Source: Chelativorans sp. YIM 93263
GTDB lineage: Bacteria > Pseudomonadota > Alphaproteobacteria > Rhizobiales > Rhizobiaceae
Direction of reading: 5' to 3'
Length of the DNA: 64,000 nucleotides
NCBI RefSeq assembly: GCF_028767125.1
Contig: NZ_JAKCWP010000004.1
Coordinates: forward strand, 152,001 to 216,000
Shown here: positions 1 through 9,274 of the stretch, in pieces
Layout of the letters: each line of letters opens with the position of its first letter
Numbering within the stretch: the stretch's first letter is position 1
Notes under the pieces: model-generated
The model's database searches: none
Seen by the model: only the letters and a program-made list of their open reading frames with translations
What the model was told of the DNA's origin: nothing
Translations under genes and position numbers: made by a program

Positions 1-396
1 AGGCCTCCCCCTCCAGGGTCGGTTCCTGGAGGCATGTGAGGGCTCGCGACAGGCCGGCGGTGCCGGGGCGGTGGGTGACAGACGCCGCTTCGGAAAAACG
101 GGCGCAGGTTCGGAGACTGCGTCGCGGAAGCCGCGGAGAAGCCGCTAGGGTTTCTCCTTCGGCCCGGCCAAGACCACCCCCTAAGTGGGTGCAGCCGGGA
201 AGGAGACGAAGCCCGAGGGACCGGCCGACGGCGGGACAGACTCCGGCGGGGCGCGTGGAACGCGCCACTTAAACTAATAGAGAGGCTCGGACCACGCGCC
301 CTGTTTCCCGACCTTTGAAATGGCCAGACGGCGGCAAGCCGGGCGTGGCGACGATGACGCGCGCCCCCCTTTTTCGAACGTGTAGAGAGGAGAGAT
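1..396. other. GC-rich leader region without a convincing gene
   Basis: No recognisable protein gene is seen. An ORF at 36-272 is open but extremely arginine- and proline-rich, as expected of chance translation of GC-rich DNA. Positions 10-32 form a perfect 8-bp hairpin with a 7-nt loop. A second short stem lies around 136-158 (ggagaa/ttctcc). A C-run followed by five T residues near 363-374 could end a transcript. The repeated GC-rich stems could belong to a structured RNA or to the 3' end of an upstream transcript. I cannot match them to a family by eye. Confidence 0.4.
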
Positions 397-459
397 ATGG
401 GCAAAGCTGCGACTGACCCGTTGCGCTCGCCGCCATCCTTCATTAAAGGCTCGCCATGA
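397..459 (+). CDS. possible 20-residue leader peptide coupled to guaA
   Basis: An ATG at 397 follows a strong Shine-Dalgarno stretch (gaggagag). It opens a 20-codon frame reading [20 protein letters not shown]. Its TGA stop overlaps the guaA start in an ATGA arrangement, the typical geometry of translational coupling. The frame is too short for domain analysis, and no attenuator was recognised. Its SD is stronger than the one directly before guaA (aaagg, 9-10 nt upstream), so ribosomes may reach guaA through this frame. It may be chance, and is offered as a candidate upstream ORF only. Confidence 0.4.
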   Translation: MGKAATDPLRSPPSFIKGSP

Positions 460-2018
460 GCATCACGACCCATCCCGATACCGTTCTCATCATCGATTTC
501 GGCAGCCAGGTCACGCAGCTGATTGCGCGCCGCGTGCGCGAGGCTGGCGTCTATTCCGAAATCGCCCCTTTCCAATCCGCCGAAGACGCCTTCAAGCGGC
601 TGAAGCCCAAAGCGGTCATCCTGTCGGGAAGCCCCGCTTCCACCGTGGATGCAGGAAGCCCGCGCGTACCGGATATCATTTTCGAATCCGGCGTTCCGAT
701 CTTCGGCATCTGCTACGGGCAGCAGTCCATGTGCGCGCAGCTTGGCGGCGCGGTGGAAGGAAGCGAACATCGCGAGTTCGGCCGTGCCTTCCTGGATGTC
801 GAGGAAGACTGTGCGCTCTTCCAGGGCATTTGGGAGCCGGAGACCAGGCATCAGGTCTGGATGAGCCATGGAGACCGGGTGACCGCGCTTCCGCCGGGCT
901 TCAAGGTGGTCGGCACCTCGTCCGGGGCGCCCTTCGCGGCAATCGCCAACGACGATCGGAAATACTACGGCGTGCAATTCCACCCGGAGGTGGTCCACAC
1001 GCCGGACGGCGCCAGGCTGATTGCCAATTTCGTGCACAAGGTTGCCGGGCTCAAGGGCGACTGGACCATGGCGGCCTATCGCGAGCAGGCCATTCAGGCA
1101 ATCCGCGATCAGGTCGGCTCGGGGAAGGTGATCTGCGCGCTGTCAGGGGGCGTGGATTCCTCCGTCGCCGCTCTGCTGGCGCACGAGGCGGTGGGCGATC
1201 AGCTCACCTGCATCCTCGTCGACCACGGCCTGATGCGCAAGAACGAGGCGGCTGAGGTCGTCGAGATGTTCCGGGGACACTACAATGTGCCGCTCATCCT
1301 GGTCGATGCATCCGACCGCTTCATCGGCGCGCTGGAAGGCGAGAGCGACCCGGAAAAGAAGCGCAAGACCATCGGCCGCCTGTTTATCGAGGTCTTCGAG
1401 GAGGAGGCCAAAAAGCTCGGCGGCGCCGACTTCCTCGTCCAGGGAACGCTGTACCCCGACGTGATCGAAAGCGTCTCCTTCACCGGCGGGCCCTCCGTCA
1501 CCATCAAGTCCCACCACAATGTCGGCGGCTTGCCCGAGCGCATGAACATGAGCCTGGTCGAGCCGCTGCGCGAGCTCTTCAAGGACGAGGTGAGGGTGCT
1601 CGGCAAGGAGCTCGGCCTGCCCGACCGTTTCATCGGCCGCCATCCCTTCCCGGGTCCGGGCCTCGCCATCCGCTGCCCCGGCGGCGTCACCCGCGACAAA
1701 CTCGAAATCCTCCGCTCCGCCGACGCCATCTATCTCGACGAGATCCGCAAGGCCGGCCTCTACGACGCCATCTGGCAGGCCTTCGCCGTCCTCCTGCCGG
1801 TGCAGACCGTCGGCGTCATGGGCGACGGTCGCACCTACGAATATGTCTGCGCCCTGCGCGCCGTCACCTCCGTCGACGGCATGACAGCGGATTTCTACCA
1901 CTATGACATGGACTTCCTGGGCCGCACCGCCACCCGCATCATCAACGAAGTCAAAGGCATCAACCGCGTCGTCTACGACGTGACAAGCAAACCGCCGGGC
2001 ACGATCGAGTGGGAGTGA
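456..2018 (+). CDS. guaA: GMP synthase (glutamine-hydrolysing)
   Basis: Cytoplasmic enzyme of purine synthesis that aminates XMP to GMP with glutamine and ATP. The 520-residue product has the normal family length and full two-part architecture. The N-terminal class I glutamine amidotransferase has nucleophile Cys86 in GICYGQQ and the His/Glu pair in QFHPEV. It is followed by an ATP pyrophosphatase with P-loop SGGVDSS and a C-terminal dimerisation domain ending KPPGTIEWE. The ATG at 456 keeps the conserved start of the amidotransferase domain ([10 protein letters not shown]) and overlaps the stop of a 20-codon upstream frame. It stands alone as a housekeeping gene, and the genes downstream are unrelated accessory functions. 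Confidence 0.97.
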   Translation: MSITTHPDTVLIIDFGSQVTQLIARRVREAGVYSEIAPFQSAEDAFKRLKPKAVILSGSPASTVDAGSPRVPDIIFESGVPIFGICYGQQSMCAQLGGAVEGSEHREFGRAFLDVEEDCALFQGIWEPETRHQVWMSHGDRVTALPPGFKVVGTSSGAPFAAIANDDRKYYGVQFHPEVVHTPDGARLIANFVHKVAGLKGDWTMAAYREQAIQAIRDQVGSGKVICALSGGVDSSVAALLAHEAVGDQLTCILVDHGLMRKNEAAEVVEMFRGHYNVPLILVDASDRFIGALEGESDPEKKRKTIGRLFIEVFEEEAKKLGGADFLVQGTLYPDVIESVSFTGGPSVTIKSHHNVGGLPERMNMSLVEPLRELFKDEVRVLGKELGLPDRFIGRHPFPGPGLAIRCPGGVTRDKLEILRSADAIYLDEIRKAGLYDAIWQAFAVLLPVQTVGVMGDGRTYEYVCALRAVTSVDGMTADFYHYDMDFLGRTATRIINEVKGINRVVYDVTSKPPGTIEWE

Positions 2019-2083
2019 TGGATACAGACGGCGGCAATAGAATGCGGGGATTGCCGTTCGACCGCACGTCGCAGTCAGAGATT

Positions 2084-2289
2084 TCATTCAAGTCTGTTGG
2101 CGCAGGTAGGCCAGTGCTGGTCGAATGAAGTCTGGTTTTCCCACGTAGGATAGCTGTCGCGAATGACCCGTTCCAGTCGCGCAGGCGACAGCCCGGAGCC
2201 GCTCGACAACTCGCGGATCGCCCGGCAAAGCCGGCAAGGACTGCCAGCTTCAACGAAACCCGGCTTGGTGTTGTGATATTGCCTTGCAT
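2084..2289 (-). pseudogene. small unknown ORF or frameshifted remnant
   Basis: On the minus strand an ATG at 2289 follows a good Shine-Dalgarno (agggag, 7 nt), suggesting a real start. After about ten codons the protein-like reading moves to another frame, which reads RAIRELSSGSGLSPARLERV and continues to a stop at 2084. That frame looks more natural than the one opened by the ATG. This is compatible with a single frameshift in a small gene of about 65 residues. I recognise no family. Confidence 0.25.
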
Positions 2290-2405
2290 GTTGCTTCTCC
2301 CTTTTCAGGGTTCGAAAACAGGGACCGTCTGCTGTTCGACCTGGTCGCTCTGCAGGGCGCGGACGCGGACCGCTGGTAGCTTAAGCCTCCGCTGCCGCGT
2401 TGAAC

Positions 2406-3329
2406 TTAGTTGACTGTGACGATGATCTTGCCGCGGGCATGGCCAGAAGCCTGGTGTTCGAACGCTGGAGCGAACTCGCTCAAGGACACTTTCCGGTCCA
2501 CCAGGACCTTCAGACCGTTCTTGTCGAGGTAGTCCAGGACACGGGCCAGACGCTGACCGTCGGAAGCATGGAATACGAAACCGGCGGTGACGCTGTGGGC
2601 CTTCGCAAGAGCTTCATCCGGTGGCATAGCGGTTGCCAGCAAATGCCCACCTGCACGCAGCGTTTCGAAAGATCGTTGCTGGGTTTCGCCGCCAATCGTG
2701 TCGAGTACGACATCGATGTCGGTGGCCTTCCGAACGAAGTTCTCGGCGCGATAATCGATGACCTTGTCGGCGCCAAGCCGGCGGGCGATGTTAAGGCCGG
2801 TACCCGATGCCGTCGCGATGACCCTGGCGCCTGCCTTTCGAGCGAACTGGATCGCGAAACTCCCGACGCCGCCGGCACCGGCATGGATTAATACGGTCTG
2901 GCCCTCGACAAGATTGGCGGTCTCGAAGAAGGCCTGCCAGGCTGTCCCGGCTGCTGTCGGAACGCCGGCTGTTTTCTCGAGCATTAGATTGATGGGCGCC
3001 TTCGAAAGATAATCCACCGGCACCACCGCATATTCTGCAAAAGCACCCCCGGCGGTCGGATCGGTTCGAGCGACAATCTTCTCGCCGACAGCCCATCCTT
3101 CAACATCCGCTCCCACTTGCTCGATCTCTCCGGCGAGGTCAGTGCCGAGCGTGTAGGGAAAAGTCAGGGGAAAGAATTGGGCCATGTAGCCGCGCTGGAG
3201 CTTGACGTCGAGCGGGTTGAGGCTAGCAGCCCGGACGCGGACCAGAACCTGTCCGCTTGCCGGTACCGGCCTGGCGATATCTTCAAGTGCGGGCTGGGCT
3301 TGGTAGCCGGAGAGACGGATAGCCTTCAT
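2406..3329 (-). CDS. NADP-dependent alcohol dehydrogenase / quinone oxidoreductase (MDR family)
   Basis: A 307-residue medium-chain reductase without zinc ligands, resembling NADPH:quinone reductases. The N-terminal GroES-like domain starts MKAIRLSGYQ. The Rossmann domain carries HAGAGGVGSFAIQFARKAGA for NADP binding, and the C-terminus (SGHARGKIIV) is typical of the group. The open frame extends far upstream to 3803, but that stretch is an out-of-frame shadow of the cyclase gene. The start at 3329 overlaps the cyclase stop by one base (TGATG), so the two are translated together. It probably reduces an enone or quinone, with unknown substrate. The LysR gene at 3881 is the likely regulator. 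Confidence 0.85.
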   Translation of the reverse strand: MKAIRLSGYQAQPALEDIARPVPASGQVLVRVRAASLNPLDVKLQRGYMAQFFPLTFPYTLGTDLAGEIEQVGADVEGWAVGEKIVARTDPTAGGAFAEYAVVPVDYLSKAPINLMLEKTAGVPTAAGTAWQAFFETANLVEGQTVLIHAGAGGVGSFAIQFARKAGARVIATASGTGLNIARRLGADKVIDYRAENFVRKATDIDVVLDTIGGETQQRSFETLRAGGHLLATAMPPDEALAKAHSVTAGFVFHASDGQRLARVLDYLDKNGLKVLVDRKVSLSEFAPAFEHQASGHARGKIIVTVN

Positions 3330-3790
3330 CACGCGTTTTCCTGCGGACTTGCCGGCCATGCGCCGACCTGATTGAGCCACCCGAACCAGTCCTCGAGATG
3401 CCAGGTGTGAGTCAGCCTGCCGTCGGCAATGTGGTGAAACTCGTGGATCGGCATCTGGAAGGATTTGCCGGTCGGGGCGATGCCGAACCACTCGCCTTGA
3501 TGTGTGCCGGAGATCGTGGCCCGTACGGCCGCACGGCCCGGCGTCCCTATGATCTCGTGAATCGAGACCTCGGCATCGGGAAACGCAACTCCAAAAGCGG
3601 CGATGAGCGGTTTCATTCCCTCGCGTCCCGGTATCTGGCCGGGCGCGAGTGGAATGTCCTGCCAGTCCTTGGCGACCGCATCGTCGAGCAAGTCCGGCTT
3701 GCCAGCGAAAGCGCGATAAAACGTCTCGACGGCATTGCGGTCTTCCGAAAGCAGGCCAGAGACGTCGGGTTTCGTTTCTTGACTGATCAT
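3329..3790 (-). CDS. SnoaL-like ester cyclase / NTF2-fold protein
   Basis: A 153-residue single-domain protein of the SnoaL/NTF2-like superfamily. Supporting segments are the N-terminal NAVETFYRAFAGKPDLLDDA helix region, PGREGMKPLIAAFGVAFPDA, and the C-terminal IADGRLTHTWHLEDWFGWLNQ. Family members are small alpha+beta cones that bind hydrophobic or polyketide-like ligands, and many are plain hypothetical proteins near reductases. It is the first gene of a two-gene operon with the quinone oxidoreductase, and is divergent from the LysR gene 90 bp away. Substrate unknown. Confidence 0.8.
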   Translation of the reverse strand: MISQETKPDVSGLLSEDRNAVETFYRAFAGKPDLLDDAVAKDWQDIPLAPGQIPGREGMKPLIAAFGVAFPDAEVSIHEIIGTPGRAAVRATISGTHQGEWFGIAPTGKSFQMPIHEFHHIADGRLTHTWHLEDWFGWLNQVGAWPASPQENA

Positions 3791-3880
3791 AGGGCATCCT
3801 CAACGAAGAATCTGCCCATAGGATAAGGAGGTCGTACGCATGCTTGAGATCGATATCCAGTATGCGTAACCATTCATCTG

Positions 3881-4807
3881 ATGGATTTGCATGGCATAGA
3901 CCTCAACCTTCTTGTCGCGTTCGATGCACTGATAGCCGAGCGAAGCGTCACGCGTGCAGGAACCCGGATCGGTCGCACGCAGCCGGCAATGAGCGCAGCA
4001 CTTTCGCGGCTGCGCGCTCTGCTTCAGGACGAGCTGTTTGTGCGCGGACCTAACGGGCTACAGCCGACGCCACGGGCCCTGGATCTGGCCCAACCGATCA
4101 GTCATGCTCTGGCTGAGATCCAGCGTACGCTGGAATTCACCCAGGCCTTCGACCCGTCGACATCGACGGCCTCTCTATCCATCGGTTTGTCCGATCACCC
4201 GACGTTCAGGTTTTTACCACGGCTCGTTGCCATGCTGCGCGAGACAGCACCGGGGATCACCCTCGAGGTGCGCAACTTCACGGACCGGGATGATGCCGTC
4301 GCCATGCTCGACGCTGGGGAAGTGGACATGACCATTGGCGTCCCACCCACGCCGGCTGGCCGCATACTGAGCGCTCCCTTATTCGATGAGCGTTTCGTCT
4401 GCATCCTTCGGAAGGATCATCCGGCTGCCAGTCAGGACCTGTCCCTTGAAACGTTCTTGTCTCTGTCGCATCTCCTGGTCTCACCCGAGAACGACCGTTT
4501 CGGCGTCGTGGACGCGGCCCTGGCAAAGCAGGGGCTGAAGCGCCGCCTCGCCCTGACGCTTCCACATCTCTACGCCGCCCCAGCTCTCGCCGCCTCGTCG
4601 GATATGATCGCGACGATTCTGGAAGGTGTGATAGAAGCGTCCGGGCAAGCCGAACATCTCTGTGTGAAGAAGCCACCCATCCAACTGGACCCGGTCTCTT
4701 TCACGTTGTCATGGCATAGGCGCAACGACACGCACCCTGCACAGCGTTGGTTCCGTGACTGCATCACTGGCATGTTCACGCAAGGTCCAGCACGGAAGAG
4801 CGACTAA
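3881..4807 (+). CDS. LysR-family transcriptional regulator
   Basis: A 308-residue regulator. The N-terminal winged HTH starts MDLHGIDLNLLVAFDALIAE and contains TRAGTRIGRTQPAMSAALSR; a periplasmic-binding-protein-like effector domain follows. It resembles the NodD/SyrM-like branch (IDLNLL start). It is transcribed away from the cyclase/quinone oxidoreductase pair, the usual LysR arrangement, so the 90-bp intergenic region at 3791-3880 should hold its binding site. Inducer unknown. Confidence 0.9.
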   Translation: MDLHGIDLNLLVAFDALIAERSVTRAGTRIGRTQPAMSAALSRLRALLQDELFVRGPNGLQPTPRALDLAQPISHALAEIQRTLEFTQAFDPSTSTASLSIGLSDHPTFRFLPRLVAMLRETAPGITLEVRNFTDRDDAVAMLDAGEVDMTIGVPPTPAGRILSAPLFDERFVCILRKDHPAASQDLSLETFLSLSHLLVSPENDRFGVVDAALAKQGLKRRLALTLPHLYAAPALAASSDMIATILEGVIEASGQAEHLCVKKPPIQLDPVSFTLSWHRRNDTHPAQRWFRDCITGMFTQGPARKSD

Positions 4808-5317
4808 CGGCCATTCATTCGCCCAGTGAATGACAGGGCAGTATCGATTCTACGGTGCTACCGCTTGCAACAGGCTGCCTTGCTCCGGTCTTCCAGCCGA
4901 TTCATCAACCCGCAGAGGATGAATGCCGCCATAACGAAATGGACACTGGCTGTCGGTGCCCTGAACGCGCTCGCCACCACGGTTCCTGGTTGTGCTGTTA
5001 CACAGACGCATTATCAACGACCACGCGGCAGCTCCGGTAGCACCTATCTATGATGCGCTGTCGTCCCCCGAGGAGGTCCGCGCCCGCCTAGAACCTGACG
5101 GCATCCATGAGTTCGACGACGGTAAGGTTGTTCGCACCTACCATGTCGAAGATGGACGTCGCCATGCGGTAGTTGCGCGGTGAGTCCTCATAAGTTGGCG
5201 GAAACTTGACGCGGGGGCCCCGCTAGCACCCGAACCGGCGCCCAAAGCGGCATTTCCTCTTGCGCCGATTATGGTCGCCAGGGTTGCTCCGCAGAGATAC
5301 TCTCTGAACTCTCGACC
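4808..5317. other. intergenic region with short unassigned frames
   Basis: About 510 bp without a convincing gene. A 6-bp hairpin (cattca/tgaatg, 4812-4832) follows the LysR stop. A 44-codon frame from 4919 has a lipoprotein-like look (VPGC near residue 30), but its start lies directly on the purine run. A second frame ending at 5183 reads PIYDALSSPEEVRARLEPDG and on to a stop; it looks protein-like but matches nothing I know. The region may contain a decayed gene. Confidence 0.3.
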
Positions 5318-6049
5318 TCACCAGGGCGTGTCACCATCCGGCTCCACAAAGCGACCGGAAACGACATCCTCACCCAGAAGCGCGTACTCGACCGGCAACC
5401 TTGCACCTTCTTCAGGCGTCATGAAGCCAGTGTTTCCCGTGAGATCGGTTTTCACATATCCAGGGCACACCGAGTTCACAACGATAGGCGTGCCCTGCAA
5501 TTCTGCGGCGAGTTGCACGGTCAACATGTTGAGCGCTGCTTTGGAGGCATTGTAGCCGATTAGGCGCGCCGAATAGTAGGGCGAGGACGGATCACCGTTT
5601 ATCGTGAGCGATCCCAACGTGGTGGCAAGGTTAACGATGCGGCCAGCCTGCGAATTGCGCAGCAGGGGCAGCATCGCCTGCGTGACCGCCAGAGTGCCGA
5701 TGAAGTTCGTCTCCATGATCCGGCGCACCGCTGCCGTCGAGGCAGCGGTCGGCGGACCATCAGCAGCATCGACGATACCGGCATTATTGACCAGAATATC
5801 CAACCGTCCATGCCTGTCCGCAATCTGTTCGGCGGCAGCAGCAATGCTCGCTTCATCGTTGACGTCGATCTCGATATTTTCGACGGGCAGACCCGCCGAT
5901 GACAGGTCCGCCGCAGCCTTCTTGCCGCGTTCAGGGTTACGAGCACCGATCAAGACGGTGGCGCCCGCTTCTGCGAGTTGCCGTGCGATTTCAAATCCGA
6001 TGCCTTTGTTGGCTCCGGTAACGAGCGCTATACGCTTTTTGTCCGTCAT
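5318..6049 (-). CDS. SDR-family NAD(P)-dependent oxidoreductase
   Basis: A 243-residue classical short-chain dehydrogenase. It has the cofactor motif TGANKGIG near the N-terminus, NNAG, and the catalytic Tyr-Lys motif YNASK. The start at 6049 (MTDKKRIALV) is chosen because a good Shine-Dalgarno (aaaggaa) lies 5-6 nt upstream; the longer frame to 6088 lacks one. It resembles carbonyl-reductase-like SDRs. It faces a TetR gene across 73 bp, so it is probably that regulator's target. Substrate unknown. Confidence 0.88.
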   Translation of the reverse strand: MTDKKRIALVTGANKGIGFEIARQLAEAGATVLIGARNPERGKKAAADLSSAGLPVENIEIDVNDEASIAAAAEQIADRHGRLDILVNNAGIVDAADGPPTAASTAAVRRIMETNFIGTLAVTQAMLPLLRNSQAGRIVNLATTLGSLTINGDPSSPYYSARLIGYNASKAALNMLTVQLAAELQGTPIVVNSVCPGYVKTDLTGNTGFMTPEEGARLPVEYALLGEDVVSGRFVEPDGDTPW

Positions 6050-6122
6050 CTGATTTCCTTTCGAGGCTTGGTTTGATGCGATCGCCAATATATGAACAAT
6101 CCTTCGCTTTGAGGATTCGCAT

Positions 6123-6761
6123 ATGGCTGCGACGCCACCCGCTCACCTAAGCCCTCGGAAAAGGCCGCGTCAGGCACGCGCGGCCGCGACCCTGGACGCA
6201 ATTTTCGAGGCGACTATTCAGGTTTTGCTGGCCGAAGGGTTGCATCGGCTAACCACCACGCGCGTGGCGGAGCGTGCCGGCGTTTCCGTCGGCACGATGT
6301 ACCAGTATTTCCCGAACAAGCAGTCGCTGCTTTATGCCCTGAACGAGCGCTATCTCGATATAGTGGCTGAAAAGGTAGAAAAGGCATGCCGAGACAAGCA
6401 TGGTGCTTCCACAGCGGAGATGGTCGAAGCACTCATTGACGCATACTGGCGGGCAAAAACCGAGCGGAGCGACGTAACCCGCGCGCTCTATCGTTCAGCA
6501 GTCGAACTGGACAACGAGGCTTTGATCGAGGCTTTCGCACAGCGTGTGGATGCAGCAACTATCGCCATGCTCAGCAGCGCGTCCGATGCCAGTTACGTCG
6601 ACCTCGCCCTTATCAACACAACCCTTCTGACCGTGATCTTCGGAACGGTGCGCAACGTATTCGAGCGAAATCTGCCGACCATGTTGGAAGCCGATATTCG
6701 CAACCAACTGGCGACGATGTGCCTTTCCTACCTGAAAGCAGCCAGAATTCCAGAGGTCTAG
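6123..6761 (+). CDS. TetR/AcrR-family regulator
   Basis: A 212-residue repressor with an N-terminal TetR HTH. The helix pair reads RQARAAATLDAIFEATIQVL followed by TTTRVAERAGVSVGTMYQYF and then PNKQSLL. The C-terminal ligand-binding half is divergent, as usual. It is divergent from the SDR gene at 5318-6049 and likely controls both across the 73-bp spacer, which contains the small palindrome gcgatcgc. Ligand unknown. Confidence 0.88.
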   Translation: MAATPPAHLSPRKRPRQARAAATLDAIFEATIQVLLAEGLHRLTTTRVAERAGVSVGTMYQYFPNKQSLLYALNERYLDIVAEKVEKACRDKHGASTAEMVEALIDAYWRAKTERSDVTRALYRSAVELDNEALIEAFAQRVDAATIAMLSSASDASYVDLALINTTLLTVIFGTVRNVFERNLPTMLEADIRNQLATMCLSYLKAARIPEV

Positions 6762-6989
6762 GCAATTTGGTACGTCGGCTTTGTGGTCAGATCGGCTGAG
6801 AGCGAATGCTGGCTTCACCGCTTCGTGTCTTGGGCTGCAATACGACGACGCAATCATTCTTTGACAAACGCGGTTTGCCGTTCCGAACCCAGTCGGCAGA
6901 TCATACATCCGCGGTCGATGTCGCCGGAGAATCCGAACAAGCTCTCGATCGGGGGCTCCGCGGCACAATGGTAGCTTCCGGCGACAACG

Positions 6990-7384
6990 GGCGCCTCATC
7001 AAGGTATGCATCTCTACCGGCTGTGAGTCGGGCTGCGTACGCGACGATGGCATCAACCAGTGAACCACGACGTCGCCATGATCGCCATCTCGCGCGCCGC
7101 TTGTCGAGATCGAGCGCTTTCGCCATCGCATGGCCGGCGGTTCAGGTGGGTATCTCGAACGGCAGCCCGTTCAACTACGATTTCCGGGTCAGTTTCACGC
7201 CCGAGGAGATTACCACCGAACACGTCGGCGGTGTGGAGGTGATGATGGCACCTACGCCATGCTCGACCTCACGCCGAAGGGTCGCAACGAGGGCGAGGGA
7301 ATGGATTGGGTGCGCCACCATGATCGCTACGCGCAGACGCCCCGGGAACGGCGGAATGGTAGCCGGTTAGCAAACAAGCAATGA
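6990..7384 (+). pseudogene. remnant of a DUF899 (thioredoxin-like) protein
   Basis: Pieces of one DUF899-type protein appear in order but in different frames. They are NHDVAMIAISRA, then PLVEIERFRHRMA, then GRRFRWVS, then NGSPFNYDFRVSFTPEEI, then GTYAMLDLTPKGRNEGEGMD and WVRHHDRYA. The family has exactly these blocks near its C-terminus, so the gene has suffered several frameshifts. The N-terminal part with the CxxC-like region is missing or unrecognisable. It has no role today. Nothing else is seen in 6762-6989. Confidence 0.7.
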
Positions 7385-7589
7385 GGTGATTGCCGGGACT
7401 TCACTGGCGACCCACTGAAAGTGTGCAGACGACAACAATTTCGCAAGCGGCCCGACATGGAGCCGTTCGTAGGATTGAGGGCAGGGGTTGCCTGTCGGCT
7501 ATCATGGATCCAATAGCCCGCAGCGGCGGAACCGGTTCGCGCGGGTGGCGTTGGCTTCCCGTCACGAAAAAAACAGTAAAGCCGGATCC

Positions 7590-8264
7590 ATGACCTTCTC
7601 GATCGTCGCCAAATGCGCAAAGACCGGCCAGTTCGGGATCGCGGCGGCTACCGCGATGCCTGCTGTTGGCAAGTTGCTGACGCATGCTTTCACCGGCGTG
7701 GGAGCCGTCGCCACCCAGGCGCGGCTCAATCCGTATCTCGGGGTCGACGGCCTTGATCTCCTGCGACAGGGGCTTTCCGCCGATGAAGTCGTGGAGCGTT
7801 TGAAGCACCGTGACCCCCGAGCCGACCTGCGCCAGTTCGCCGTCGTCGACGCGTCGGGTGGTCGGGCCGCCTGGACGGGCTCCGGGTGCCCCGACTGGTC
7901 GGGTCATCACTTAGATGACGGGTTCACCGTGCAGGGCAACCGCTTAGCCGGCCCGCATGTTCTGCGCGCCGCGGCGGAGACATTCAAGCAAATGGCCGAC
8001 AGTCCGCTCGACAAGCGCTTGGTCGAGGCGCTGACAGCCGGCGATCAAGCGGGCGGCGACACCAAGGGCGAGCGCTCGGCGACGGTTTACGTCGTCGACA
8101 CGGAGGAATACCCGCTTTGGGACATCCGGGTGGATGAACACGAGCGGCCGGTGGAGGAGCTCAGGCGCCTGCACGACGTGTTCAGCCGGGATCTTCTACC
8201 GCAGATCCTAAAAATGCCCACCCGCGCCAACCCGGCCGGCGAGTTTGGTGAAGATGTCGCCTGA
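7590..8264 (+). CDS. DUF1028 family protein (Ntn-hydrolase-like)
   Basis: A 224-residue protein beginning MTFSIVAKCAKTGQFGIAAA, the signature opening of DUF1028, with VGAVATQARLNPYLGVDGLD following. The family is predicted to have an Ntn-hydrolase fold but has no proven activity. The frame is open from 7488, but the conserved start of the family is at 7590. It lies 8 bp before an N-formylglutamate amidohydrolase-type gene in the same direction, so the two form an operon. That pairing suggests a role in degrading an N-acylated amino acid or peptide-derived compound, which is inference. Confidence 0.85.
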   Translation: MTFSIVAKCAKTGQFGIAAATAMPAVGKLLTHAFTGVGAVATQARLNPYLGVDGLDLLRQGLSADEVVERLKHRDPRADLRQFAVVDASGGRAAWTGSGCPDWSGHHLDDGFTVQGNRLAGPHVLRAAAETFKQMADSPLDKRLVEALTAGDQAGGDTKGERSATVYVVDTEEYPLWDIRVDEHERPVEELRRLHDVFSRDLLPQILKMPTRANPAGEFGEDVA

Positions 8265-8272
8265 GGACGAAG

Positions 8273-9166
8273 ATGAGCGGGACGCATCGCGAGTTGGGGC
8301 CCTCTGCCAGTGAAACACTGCAGGAGATGACCGTGCGGCGATACGACCCTACCGGGTCGCGCGCGCCGGTGGTTTTTGATTCCCCCCATAGCGGCGCGGT
8401 CTATCCGCCGGATTTCCGGCCGGCCGTACCGCTCCACCTGCTCAAGGGCGGCGAGGACCGCTTCGTCGACGAACTCGTCGCCGACGTGCCGCGACATGGA
8501 GCGGTACTCGTTGTCGCCCGTTTTGCCCGGACCTACATCGATCCCAACAGGACGCTCGTCGATCTCGACGAGGAACTGCTCGAAGAGCCCTGGCCGGGTC
8601 CGGTCAGCCCGAGCGATCATACTAAGCGCGGAGTTGGCCTGATCTTCCGCGAGATCGGAAACGAAGTGCCGATCTACGACAGGCTTCTCAGTGTCGCGGA
8701 GGTGCAGCGCCGCATCGATCTATGCTGGCGGCCTTATCACGAGGTGCTGGATTCCGCGCTCGATGAGGCGCACCGGCGCTGGGGAGTGGCATGGCACATC
8801 AACTGCCACTCGATGACCGGCTCCGGCAATGCTTTGTCGCCCGACCCCGGGAAGCCGCGGCCCGCCTTCGTTCTCGGCGATCGTGATGGCACCTCTTGCG
8901 CGCCTGAGTTCACAGCCTTCGTGGCATCCGTGCTCGAGGAGATGGACTATAGCGTCACCACCAACGATCCATACAAGGGCGCGGAACTGGTGTTACGGCA
9001 TGGCCGACCGGCGGAAGGGCGGCACAGCCTGCAGATCGAAATCAATCGCGATCTCTATATGGACCCCGAAACATTGGAGAAGAACGACGGCTTCCCGGCG
9101 CTACGCGCTTGTCTTGGGCGTCTCGCCGAGCGCATCTGCGGCTATGCGCGCGATGCTGCGGCGTAG
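8273..9166 (+). CDS. N-formylglutamate amidohydrolase family protein
   Basis: A 297-residue hydrolase related to HutG-type N-formylglutamate amidohydrolases, which release formate from N-formyl amino acids. Family blocks include FDSPHSGAVYPPDF near the N-terminus, DRFVDELVADVPRHGA, RTYIDPNR, the metal/catalytic region INCHSMTG and the C-terminal LQIEINRDLYMD. There are no other histidine-utilisation genes nearby, so the true substrate may be another N-formyl or N-acyl compound. It is the second gene of the operon with the DUF1028 protein. Confidence 0.87.
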   Translation: MSGTHRELGPSASETLQEMTVRRYDPTGSRAPVVFDSPHSGAVYPPDFRPAVPLHLLKGGEDRFVDELVADVPRHGAVLVVARFARTYIDPNRTLVDLDEELLEEPWPGPVSPSDHTKRGVGLIFREIGNEVPIYDRLLSVAEVQRRIDLCWRPYHEVLDSALDEAHRRWGVAWHINCHSMTGSGNALSPDPGKPRPAFVLGDRDGTSCAPEFTAFVASVLEEMDYSVTTNDPYKGAELVLRHGRPAEGRHSLQIEINRDLYMDPETLEKNDGFPALRACLGRLAERICGYARDAAA

Positions 9167-9274
9167 CAACCGGCCTTGTGCGTTCGGTTCTGATCTAGCG
9201 AGTGCTAATCCCCGAGAACGCGTCGCTCCGCCCGCAGCTGGGGGAAAGCCCACGACGCTGATACCGCTTGCTGG

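Noticed and set aside
36-272. 78-codon open frame upstream of guaA
   Set aside because: Composition is almost only Arg, Pro, Ala and Gly, with no recognisable motif; likely chance reading of GC-rich DNA.
1143-2087. Long minus-strand frame opposite guaA
   Set aside because: Antisense shadow of a well-supported housekeeping gene; no family resemblance.
3330-3803. N-terminal extension of the quinone oxidoreductase frame
   Set aside because: Overlaps the cyclase gene in another frame and lacks homology; family start is at 3329.
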